Shown: positions 34,901-43,978 of the stretch, piece after piece
Layout of the letters: every line of letters starts with the position of its first letter
Numbering within the stretch: the first letter of the stretch is position 1
Assembly (NCBI GenBank): GCA_016169945.1
Contig: JADLSH010000388.1
Coordinates: forward strand, 3,422,501 to 3,486,500
Direction: 5' to 3'
Origin: Trachythela sp. YZ-2020
Taxonomy: Eukaryota; Cnidaria; Anthozoa; Malacalcyonacea; Clavulariidae
DNA length: 64,000 nucleotides
Made by a program: the position numbers and the translations under genes
Notes under the pieces: generated by a model
Databases searched by the model: none
What the model saw: only the letters and a program-made list of their open reading frames with translations
Told to the model about the DNA's origin: nothing

Positions 34901-37561
34901 TGTAGAGCTAATGGTCCTGAAATATTGACACATACTATTCTTTATTCATTTTAGTTTTGGGTGCACCCACCTCCCACCAGCCTCCACCACAACAACCCAT
35001 TCCTGGTTTTAACTTCCCCCTTGTCAATCAGAACATACCCCGCCCGAGACAACCGCTTGCTCCATGGCCAAACGCGGCCGTAAGCTCTGGTATTCCAACG
35101 GCCAGTGCCTCCGTCAATACAATACGGGGGGTGCAACCTTACAGTTCTGGTATGTCTCCTATGATGGTGCCTCCCCCCCGGCCACAGATTATGTTCCCCA
35201 GACCCCCACAACCTATGTCGCCGTCTGGAAATATGTCGTGGTCGTCGAACGTCGTGAACCGAATGAAACCCGAAGATCCGAAACCGCGGGAGCCTTCGCC
35301 ATTGGATTTACTAGGCCAAGAAGCATTGATTGCTCACAAAGAGTCTCAGAACAAACCGAAAGTTGAAGACACTATACAGACTGAGAAAAAAGATGCATTG
35401 CTTTTAGATATAGGGGATTCAGTAACACCACAGCCTACATCAAGTATTCCGCCTGCCGCTGTACCGACCTCAAACGGACACCAGGCTAACGATACTTCTT
35501 TAGACCAAGTCTCGTTGTCTATGGATAAAATTAAACCTGGTGAGTCATCTGTTCTAAACTGTCCTCCTTAAAGGTCCAGTAAGGGCCATCTTCTATACAC
35601 GAATCGCGAAATTCGGCCAAAAATCGGGCAAAAATCACAGTTAAAGAAAAACATGTAGCTGTGACTGGATGATTCAAAATATGCGTATTAAAGTATTCAA
35701 ATGTTCAGTCATGCATTCGTGATTACATATCACAACAATAAAAACACGAATGTATGACTGAACATTTGAATACTTTAATACGCATATTTTAAATCATCCA
35801 GTCACAGCTACATGTTTTTCTTTAATTTAACTGTGATTTTTGCCCGACTCAGAACGCGTCATTTGGATGCGCGCCGAATTTCGCGATTCGTGTATTGGTT
35901 CAGAATTTTGGTTCAGTGTTACTACAGGAGGTAATTGGAGAGTACCTTCGGTGTTTGATAGAGTCAAACTGGAAGAGCCTTTCTCTCATTGAATTGAGGT
36001 GGAAATTTTGATCAGACAATTGCCTGCTGCAGGAATCGAACCTCGGTCACTATGGCAGCAAATGAGCTAGCTTGCTAATTTGAAATATGCTAGGATAAGA
36101 GTTATTTTAAACTTTGATTACGCTGCGTTTATTCTTGCAGGCAATGTACCACCGATGAATGTTTTTGATAAGAATGATGTGAAAACAGTGATGCATTTTG
36201 CAAAGGTTTGTGCTGAAGTAGGATGTTCTGTGTATAGAGCCGAAAAGGGGTTAAGGTGGAAATACGGACATCTCTGTAATACAGACACTTCTCTAATACG
36301 GACACCTCTCTAATACGAACACATCCCTAATACGGACACCTCTATAATACGGACACCTCTCTAATACGGACACCTCTCTAATATAGACCTCTTCCTAATA
36401 CGGACACATCTCTAATACAGACACCTCTCTAATACAGAAACCTCTCTAATATAGGCATCTTCCTAATACGGACACATCTCTAATACAGACACAGACACCT
36501 CTTTAATACAGACATCTCTCTAATACGGACACCTCACTAATACGGACACCTCTCTAATACGGACACCTCTCTAATACGGACACCTCTATAATACGGACAC
36601 CTCTATAATACGGACACCTCTCTAATACGGACACCTCTCTAATACGGACACCTTATTTTGTTCTTTAAGTGTCCGTAGTAAAGAGGTTCGATTTTAACTC
36701 GTATGTAACTGTAAGTTATGATTTTTATGCCTTCTGTTTTGTTCTAGGATTCATCAGGCAGTCTTCGTCCTGACATACATGTCGTCGTCGTAACCACCAT
36801 GAGTACTAATACATCACCTGTTAAAAGTTTCACTTTTCAATGCGCTGCCCCGAAGGTAAAGATTTGAAGATTTCAGTGTACAATTCTTATAGAATTATGT
36901 TTGTCTTTTGATATACGGTACAATAGTATGTGGTGTGGTGTGATATGGTATGGTCTGTGGTATGGTATGGTCTGTGGTATGGTATGGTCTGTGGTATGGT
37001 ATGGTCTGTGGTATGGTATGGTCTGTGGTATGGTATGGTCTGTGGTATGGTATGGTCTGTGGTATGGTATGGTCTGTGGTATGGTGTGGTGTGGTGTGGT
37101 ATGGTATGGTATGCGATGGTAAGTGTTAAGCGTTAAGCAGAATGTAATGCATGTTCTTATGTTACTTTATCTCATTTAGTCTATGAAATTGAAACTTCAA
37201 CCACCGACCTCCAATGAGTTACCTGGATACAATCCAATTCTACCACCATCAGCACTAACACAAGTCATGTTTCTCTCTAATCCAGCGAAGGTATATTTTA
37301 TAGTCTTTATTTATACGCGATGGCTCTATGAAGTTCTAAACTGTTCTTCCAGTCTTACTACAAAAGGAAATCGAAGTATCCGAAGAAAACTTGTGAGAAG
37401 TGCATATTGCATTCGAGCCTTGGTAGCCTACTCCTTAACCATTATGTCTTCTTTTCTTCTCACTCAAGGATCGCATTCGTTTGAAATTCCGTATCTCGTA
37501 CGAAGTGAACGGCGTGAAGTCAGTGGAGACTGGTGATCTAGAGAACTTTCCAATTCTTTGA
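28909..37561 (+). CDS. GGA: GGA clathrin adaptor (VHS-GAT-hinge-GAE)
   Basis: Monomeric Arf-dependent adaptor that sorts cargo at the trans-Golgi network and endosomes. Exons found: 28909-28954, 29176-29260, 30536-30634, 30989-31112, 31805-31848, 32178-32234, 32361-32441, 32805-32939, 34205-34289, 34532-34786, 34955-35539, 36141-36205, 36748-36855, 37180-37290, 37469-37561. VHS: FCDRVNKDYDG, VLEACMKYCGQK, GKFRFLNELIKLL, FYSWSVGLPSE. GAT: from FEDEEKSK through LLARLLASKHPDDLQAANRL to ILRANDDLTKVIEDYRR. Hinge: the clathrin-box-like SLIDLDMS, PLDLLGQ and a Pro-rich stretch. GAE: PPMNVFDKNDV to the C-terminus (LENFPIL). The exon for the middle of VHS (about 25 residues, length 3n+1) was not found between 29261 and 30535; without it the frame does not close. 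All other joins keep phase. Confidence 0.93.
29760..30018. repeat. C-rich minisatellite (cattccccttctccctccccc)
   Basis: About ten imperfect copies of a roughly 21-28-base unit built from cattccccttctccctcc, in the GGA intron where a VHS exon is expected. Long reading frames on both strands are low-complexity artefacts (Pro/Ser or Gly/Glu). Arrays like this often collapse in assemblies. Confidence 0.9.
31195..31596. mobile_element. hAT-type MITE, 402 bp, perfect 8-bp target duplication
   Basis: The terminal inverted repeats CAGTGTGGATTATAAC and GTTATAATCCACACTG are exact over 16 bases. Flanks ATGGTCAA at 31187-31194 and 31597-31604 are identical. The duplicated site lies at the edge of another repeat (31597-31760), so this is a younger insertion. 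No transposase. Confidence 0.92.
31597..31760 (+). repeat. Dispersed repeat shared with 50685-50885
   Basis: Shares ggtcaacttcagaaatgt/tgtcaacttcagaactgt, the ggagca...aaaac block and tctgataact.ccagtt with 50685-50885, plus a partial copy at 1490-1560. Intronic in GGA. No coding potential. Confidence 0.6.
31925..32015. repeat. Dispersed repeat (CTTCGACGTTTCGAGCGAAGGCCCTTCGTC family)
   Basis: Copies occur at 5225-5300, 31925-32015, 48095-48240 (inverted) and more weakly at 7230-7310 and 49840-49880. All share an aacttcgacgttt-like block followed by agcgaaggcccttcgtctg. The core is itself a hairpin (gaaggcccttc). Class unknown. Confidence 0.6.
33000..33238 (+). repeat. SINE family 1, founder copy of a tail array
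   Basis: Full order of head (gttcaattcctgtaatatgc), core (catgtgagaagagtgcttcc, taccaaacaatgcacgtttt), and tail (gacagtttagaactgataga, gctatctggtataaataaag). Continues directly into the 113-bp tandem array. Confidence 0.8.
33240..34148 (+). repeat. 113-bp tandem array of the SINE family 1 tail, ~8 copies
   Basis: The motif gtagtaacactgga recurs at 33251, 33364, 33478, 33592, 33705, 33818, 33931 and 34044, a steady 113-114-base period. Each unit reads: gtaacactgg, ttactggacctctagg, gaacagtttagaactgatag, ctatccagtataaataaagt, tagtttaggtttcttcct. Copies differ by a few bases. It sits in the GGA intron before the exon at 34205, on the gene's strand. Confidence 0.95.
35594..35897. mobile_element. 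Near-perfect 300-bp palindrome (foldback MITE)
   Basis: Two arms of roughly 140 bases are near-exact inverted copies, e.g. gttaaagaaaaacatgtagc with gctacatgtttttctttaat, and gaatgtatgactgaacattt with its complement, around a spacer of about ten bases near 35730. Outer ends read tatacacgaatcgcgaaatt and aatttcgcgattcgtgtatt. Arm identity implies recent origin or gene conversion. GGA intron. Confidence 0.9.
35915..36055 (-). repeat. SINE family 1, minus strand, partial
   Basis: Reverse-complement core (agagtcaaactggaagagcc) and head (gcaggaatcgaacctcggtc, B-box complement). It follows the palindrome and precedes the GAE exon at 36141. Confidence 0.6.
36255..36657 (+). repeat. 17-bp minisatellite (TACGGACACCTCTCTAA), second locus
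   Basis: About 23 copies of the same 17-base unit as at 10200-10715, in the GGA intron between the exons at 36141-36205 and 36748-36855. Divergent units (atacagacacc, atataggcatc) are scattered. The right end continues into gtgtccgtagtaaagagg, an inverted remnant of the unit. Confidence 0.95.
36945..37115 (+). repeat. 17-bp minisatellite (GGTCTGTGGTATGGTAT)
   Basis: Roughly nine copies of a unit unrelated to the preceding 17-bp array, filling the next GGA intron. The periodic Trp/Val/Tyr/Gly reading frames across it result from a 17-base period cycling through three frames. Confidence 0.95.
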
Positions 37562-38943
37562 CAGACGGTGCGTATTCCCTTAATACATCCTTTGAAGTCT
37601 TAACGCGCTTAATAGAGGTAGGCTTTATAAAACAATTTGAAAAATCGAAACATGCAGCTTCTGGCAGGTTTTACAGTTCAATGATCAGACTTAAATAACA
37701 ATGCTATGAGGGGAATGACTATGAAACATTGTTTTCTAGTGTTTTCAACCGATGTTTTTTTGCTTGTTTCCAAGTGTAGGCAAATATTCAAGGAAACATC
37801 AGAATTCTTGAGTGTTCCTCAGTAATGTTTCGTAGTTTGCCTAGGATCTAGAACGCAGCATGCTCGACAACCCTTTCTTTAATTTAAGCTTAGAAATAGG
37901 CCTTCATGTCTGTGTAATGTCTCTGTAGTCGTAATGTAAATGGTTGTTGAAAAGCCCTGTAGGGAACAACTATTAAGATATCTATCTATCTATCTTTAAT
38001 CAGGGCTCGAAATAGAGAGGAAATATGGCCTGACAGTCTAATTTTGTTTTGCAGGTCAAATAAATTTTGGCCTGCCATTTTTATTCTTGAACTGTCAAAA
38101 TGGTGAGGTCGCAAATGAAATGAAACATATCTATAGAATTTTGTCTGTGATTTTATTTTGACTTGGCAGTTCAAAAAATTTTTTGCCTGCCATCTCTCAA
38201 ATATGGCCTGCTTTTGGCCCATTGGCAGGCCGCTATTTCGAGCCCTGACTGTAATAATTGTGTGAAGCCAGTTTTAGAAACTTCACAAATGGCTAAGTTT
38301 ATTTAAAACAATTGATGTGTCTGCTATGAAGTCGACTGTATAAGTAGCACGTCTGAGGTCGTAACAAGCCTTCAAAAAGAAGTGATAATTATTCAGCTCA
38401 CAGCAACATGACAGCGCTATTGAGAATAATTTTAGGACTACATATTATTCACCTTTCTTGCGCTCTATTCAAATTTGTTTTGAAGGCGTGTTGTAGATCT
38501 TAAGTTTCTTAGTTTGAATGATTTTTGAGATCATGCAGTGAGAATCAATAATAGATAATTTATGTACTCCAGATTGTGATTTGTAACATTCTTAATGAAA
38601 CATTAAGATTTTTTTGTACGTGGAAAATGTAATCAATGTTTAGTCATTCGTATAGACTATCATTTAAAGAAAAATATTTTGTTGAAAATTTAGTCTGTCC
38701 GAAAATTTTTGTAATTGAGAAATCAAAAATTAAAATCAATGTTAATTGTTCAAATTTTTGCAATTGAGAAATCAAAAATTCAAATCAATGTTAATTGTTC
38801 AAATCAATGTTAATTGATAATAATAATTGTTTATAAATACATGTTATATTTGAATATTTATTGTTAATGTTCCTCTATATATACGACCTATAGCATATAT
38901 TATATTATATAATTTATAAATTTCAAACATATAGAAGCTAACT
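37562..38943. other. Convergent spacer between GGA and the TRIM-NHL gene
   Basis: Holds the presumed 3' UTRs of both genes. On the minus strand AATAAA at 38862-38857 lies 82 bases past the TRIM stop and is the likely polyadenylation signal. No clear signal was found for GGA. A MITE occupies 38001-38247, and 38690-38830 has short tandem caatgttaattgttcaaat repeats. Confidence 0.6.
38001..38247. mobile_element. MITE with CAGGGCTCGAAATAG ends
   Basis: The exact 15-base inverted ends CAGGGCTCGAAATAG and CTATTTCGAGCCCTG enclose 217 bases carrying repeated tggcctgcca/tggcaggc blocks. The 8-base flanks (tctttaat/actgtaat) are only partly alike, so the target duplication is decayed. A fragment with cagggttcgaaataacg lies at 57250. 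Confidence 0.85.
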
Positions 38944-41900
38944 TTAAAACACTAAAATACGCCCGTTTACCGTATCAGCAACAACAACTGCTTCGCTAGG
39001 ACTTAAAGCTATAGCGCTGATGTCAATCTGACTGCACTCTTTCTCTGTGAAAGTAATATTTGTCAAATGCCCGCCCACCCGAGTGAACACCTGAACCTTG
39101 TTCCCAGATCCCGTCGCAAGTACGCGGTCGTCATAGTCCGTCACGAGTCGGCATAGGTTCGGCTTCGCTCGTGTATACGAAGGCGTTACGAATTCTCGAA
39201 TATATGCTCCGTTGTTGTCAAACACTTGGACCAGACTCGCGTGAGTTTCTTTCGTTGCCGTGGTAACGCCCGAATTTAGGGCTGGAATTCGGGAAATAAG
39301 GAAAGTCTCCCCAGTTTGGTTACAGGCTACGTCCTGTATGTTCTCAAGCCGAGTATTCGCCGACGATCCCCGAGTGATACTTCGTAACCTATTCAAGTAA
39401 ATTACAAAATCTTTAAAAACAGAGGGTGTGGGTGGGGGGAGGTGTGGGTGGGGGAGGGTGTGGGTGCGGGGAGTGTGGGTGGGGGAGGGTGGGGGTGGTG
39501 TGGGTGGACGGGTTGGATATCAGACATGAGTCGTATGATGGTAGCCAGAGGCGCCCTCGTAAACCTTCGACTCGGTCACATTTGTCCTTCGCACTTCAGC
39601 ATTTAGCTGTAAGGAAAGATTATTAACGTTTCCCCCCTCCTACTTTCATCTTTGAATGGACTGGCGTGTTTAAATAAAGTCAGCCTTACCTGTCCCCACT
39701 CATGGTAAACACAAGCACCCGACTATGATCAGAATCGACAATCACAATATTATTATATTGATCAGTTGTTACAGCTATGGGCCGTAGGATTCCACAATGC
39801 ATCTGTCGCACAAATTTCCCATCCGGTGTAAAAAACTGAAGTCTATCGTTCAACTTGTCAGCGACTATCACGTGACCTGTTCGTGCGATGGTGACGTCAT
39901 ATGGCTCATTAAATTCTCCCGGCCCAGTTCCTTTCCGACCAAACGCGAACAGAAAGCGACCACTTTCGTCGAACACTTGAATTCGGTTATTTCCTGTGTC
40001 TGCCACGAAGATGCGACTGAGACGATCTACAGCCAAACCTAAGTAAAATAACAGAGACACTTAGTTTCGAATCTATATATAAGAGGCCCGACCCCTAAAT
40101 TATGGAAAAAGGGGAAAGAAAAAAATCTAAATTTGTCAACAAGCTTTCTATTCAAATTTTTACCTTGTGGTTGACACAACTCTCCTTCGCCATTGCCTAA
40201 TCTGCCGAATTTCGTGACCAATCTTCCGCGGCGCGAGTAATCCGTCGATCCACTACTCAGCGTCTCAAACGGACTGCCTAGAATTTCTTCGCTGCGTAAC
40301 GTGATGCGGAGGACGTGCGGACCAGCGGAATAGGTGCGGTACCGGAATTTGTGCTTGCCGAGTTTATGCTCGATCAACTCGGCTCTAGAGTAACCACCAT
40401 TGGGGGTTTTAATTCTAGCCACTAGAGAACTCGGCCCTTCATTGCACGCTTTGTTCGCCACGTTTTTGACCGTAACTGTGAAAGAACAATCCCGTCCGAC
40501 TATCGCATTTGTAAGACCTTCCCCGGTTGCAAAACAACAACTACAACACGCCTCGCCCGACATAATCTCTGGGTCCTCACCCTCGGTCTCCGCACTACCC
40601 CTCTCCCCATTTAAGACCATCCCCACAGGTCGCTTGCTAAATTCTGTCGTCTGGCGATTTCCCCGCCAAGTCAACGCAATAAAAACGTCATCCGGGCATT
40701 CTATAGGTAGTTCCGGTGTATTTTGACACAGCTGACCCAAACTCTCCATAATACAATTCTCCAACATTAAGACTTCCTCGTCACTACCGTTAAATATAAG
40801 ATTCATAGTAAATCTCTGACAGTTCTCAATAAGTGCCAACCGCGTTTCAAGCTTCTTGCGATGTTTTGCTAAAACGTCGAATTTTCGTCTACCAACCTTG
40901 TGTAGATCGTTTAAAAGGGCTTCTCTTTGTGAGGCGAGTTTGTGACTCTTCTCAATTGATGCACAATGGTTACTCTGTGGCGTAACTGATGATTTGTTGT
41001 GTTTGTCTACAAAGGCATTTCTCTTTTCCTGAGCATAAGTAGCCAGCCCTTCCTCGGCATTTTGCTTCAAGGCATTTGTTCCTTGTTTTTGACCTAAGTT
41101 TGTGATTTCTGAAAATTGTGCACCCTGCCCAACTTTGGTAACTTGTCCTAAGGTTGTCATTTCTGCAGAGAAACTACGCTGCCCCTCCTCAGAATTTTGT
41201 ATCACAGTTTCCTGCGAGGGACCACAGATAGTATTCCTAATATCTGCTACACAAGACCTTAATTTCTTTTCGATGTCTCTAGTTTCTCTCAGTGCTTCGC
41301 TGAGGTACAAAATACGAATGGTCGTCTGATTGAGAAGCGTGCTCAATTGGGCCTTACTGCTGGGCGCTGCGTCCGATGCGGCGACAAAAATGTGCGAGAT
41401 GTGTTTAGCGATGACGCACTCTTGACACGAAAGCTGTGCGCAACTGTTACAGAAAAAACGCAAATCTTCTTTACGATGCCTTTTGCATTTCAATGGCAAG
41501 TGTACCTGATGGTCGCGTGCTAACACAGTTGCGTTTCGTGTGGAGTCTACTTCGTGCTTACTGAGCTCGTTTCGTGTTGCAGTTTCGTTTTGTGTCGATT
41601 GAACTTCGTGGTCACTTATCTCGTTTCGTGTTGCAGTTGCGTTTCCTATGGAATTTACTCCGTGCTTACTGATCTCGTTTCGCGTCGAAACTCTTTCCAA
41701 TTCGTCTTCAATCTCGTGCGAAGATAAACCCCTTTCGTTTTTCATCGTAGCTTGCGCGTGTTCGTGTTCATTTTCTCGCGTGATCACGTTATCGTGATGT
41801 GCGTGCAAACATTTCGTGCACAACAGCATATCGCAATCCACACAACGTAAATTTCTCATTCCGGTCACGAAACAAGCATCACACGCGATATCCTCATTGC

Positions 41901-42105
41901 ACGCATTCGTTTCACGTTTCAAAATATCTAGCACGTTTGATAGAAAAGTGTTGTCGGAAAGGACTTGTATTGTAGCACAACAAACTGGACATTTTAACGC
42001 ATCCGTTTTTCGCAGGCATTTTTCGCAAACCGAATGCGCGCACGTTAAAATCTTAGGATTTTCTAACAAACCCTTACAAATATGACAAATCAATAATTCC
42101 CACAT
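38944..42105 (-). CDS. TRIM-NHL protein (RING, two B-boxes, coiled coil, filamin, NHL)
   Basis: Probable E3 ubiquitin ligase or RNA-binding regulator of the TRIM2/3/71 class. Exons in gene order: 42105-40164, 40038-39690, 39388-38944; 911 residues. The RING is at residues 7-42 with a full C3HC4 set (C7, C10, C22, H24, C27, C30, C39, C42). B-box 1: about 75-106. B-box 2: about 207-238. A helical region follows. The filamin/ABP280 repeat is about 545-640 (VGRDCSFTVTVKN, GPHVLRITL). NHL repeats reach the end (FVADTGNNRIQVFD, VIVADKLNDRLQFF, VIVDSDHSRVLVF). Three 18-residue repeats sit between the B-boxes (141-194). Start chosen at MWELLICHIC because it opens the RING; an upstream in-frame Met at 42177 would add 24 residues. 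Almost the whole N-terminal two thirds is one exon. Confidence 0.93.
39420..39510. repeat. G-rich (GGGTGTGGGTGGGGGA)n tract
   Basis: About 90 bases of gggtgtgggtgggggag-type repeats in the last TRIM-NHL intron, C-rich on the transcribed strand. It has no other recognisable content. Confidence 0.85.
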
Positions 42106-43978
42106 TTTAGTTAATATTACTCGTATTTCAACCAAATTCCATACTTGAATACTCAAAATTCCTCCATAGTGTTTCACAATTTGAAGCTAATTTGTTTGTA
42201 TTTATGCTCTTTGTTTACGCTCACTTTGTTTACAAAACGCTCTTACTTCATTCCGTCTATTTGTTTCATACCCATTTGTGATTTGTAACAACTTGCCTTG
42301 TCTATTTCGGCATAACATAGAATCATAACAATGCCTGTATTCTGTCCGTCTGTCAGCCTATCTTCAAGATAATTTCGCTAAATATTCCACTTTACATATT
42401 GTAGCTTGTTGGTTTCAACTATATTCAATCATTCTATCTTCATTTATTCACTCTACGAGCCATACGACCAAAAAGCCAACCTTTTCGCGATGCTTTGTTG
42501 TATAAACCCCATGTTAGGTATTAGAACATGTCTGAAATATATATCGCGTCGTAGTATCTTTCAACACTCGGCTAGCTTCGGATGTCATAATACAGTATTA
42601 TATTGCAGCATCAACATAGTCTGTCAATTTGCAGGTCAAATTTGAGTGTATATTTGACCCGTTTTGTCCTGTTGTCTAGAGTTCTTCAGCGAAAGAAAAA
42701 ATGCCAACACATATTATATAAAATTTAACATTAGACCTTTGTCTTTGACCTGAGTAAATATATATAATTTTGTCCATATAATTTGTACAAAAGGTCACAC
42801 ATTGTTTTGGGTCGCGCTGCGGGTTATTGCTATAGCATAACAGAAATTATTCATGTTTATGAATTATTTAGTTGCGGTTGCATGTGAAAGTGATTTTTGT
42901 TTCATTTTTGGCGTCGTTTGTATGCGGAAATTTGAACTTCTATTTTGTTTTCTTTTCATGTTTTTTTGGACCGAATTAAAATTTTAGAAAATGTTAAGAA
43001 ATCATTGAAAATCATTTGCCATTTATTTAAATTATATTGAAAGATGAATATCAATGTATATAAGTGTCTGAAGTGTCTGAATTAGGTCAAAAGAATTAAA
43101 AACCGTGAAAATTATGCAACCACTATGAAACGATATTGAAGTGGTATTATTTGTTAACATTCTGTTGTTTTTTATACAAAAATCCGATTCTACCATATCG
43201 GTTAGTTTATGCAAATATCTGTATGTTGTTATATCATTCTTAACCTATTTTTCAGTGCATGCAAGAAGTATCCATAGCGTTGAATATAGATACAAGAATA
43301 CTCCATCTTATCCATTGTCTTTCTCGGGATCTTTTTCCCCTCTAGGGGTTCCTTCCAATTCTCTGTCAGCTAATTTTCTATCATCCATTCTAAATAATCA
43401 AATGTCTATAGCTAAACCATCTTATTCTCTACATTCTTGCTACTTCTTCTAAACTATGCTTTCTATTCCAACTCTTCTGCTAAGGCCGTCTAATCTCTCG
43501 TTTGTAAGACGTTCTAAGAGTAAATGATGGAATTAAGAAGATTATGGAAGAGATTGGACTTACGGAGAATGATGCGAGACATCGAGTTACATGGAGACAA
43601 TTGTTAATATACAATTAGGCCCGACCCTAAATAATGAAAATAGGGAAGGCCGGAGAAGAAAGAATATGTGATTTCTGAGAATTCCACAGTAAAGGCCCGT
43701 TGAAACCAGTCCAACAAGTTTGTCCATCATCGATGTTGGACCAAGTTTGACTTTCCAGGACGTCCAGGTGTCCAACAACGTTGGACGATGTTGAAATGGT
43801 TTGAACGGGCCTTAACATGAGATCTTAGAAGTGTGATAGAAATGATTATATAAGAGGTATTTTTCATCTTTATGCTCCAGTGGATGTATTGAGCTCACTG
43901 GCAGAGTGTTCGCAGGATACAGGTAGGATATGTGTAGGATTCTGTAGGATCATTAAGGGGCATTCATAGCTTTCCAAT
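42106..43978. other. Head-to-head spacer of TRIM-NHL and RRP7A
   Basis: The region between two divergent start codons should contain both promoters. A MITE (43690-43815) lies near the RRP7A side, and 43612-43670 carries a short repeat (ggcccgaccctaaataatg) that also occurs at 40082-40125. The rest is AT-rich with no exon and no clear TATA box. Confidence 0.5.
43690..43815. mobile_element. MITE with TAAAGGCCCGTTGAAACCA ends
   Basis: The left end taaaggcccgttgaaacca pairs with the right end (tggtttgaacgggccttaa), terminal inverted repeats with one mismatch. The interior also folds (ccaacaagtttgtccatc... / ccaacaacgttggac). 126 bases, upstream of RRP7A. Confidence 0.8.

Noticed and set aside
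36901..37136. Trp/Val/Tyr/Gly repeat protein
   Set aside because: A 17-bp minisatellite read through three frames; it lies in a GGA intron.
42106..42177. N-terminal extension of the TRIM-NHL protein from the upstream Met at 42177
   Set aside because: It would place 24 residues before the RING. Homologues of this class begin close to the RING, and MWELLICHIC is the natural start. It cannot be excluded without transcript data.
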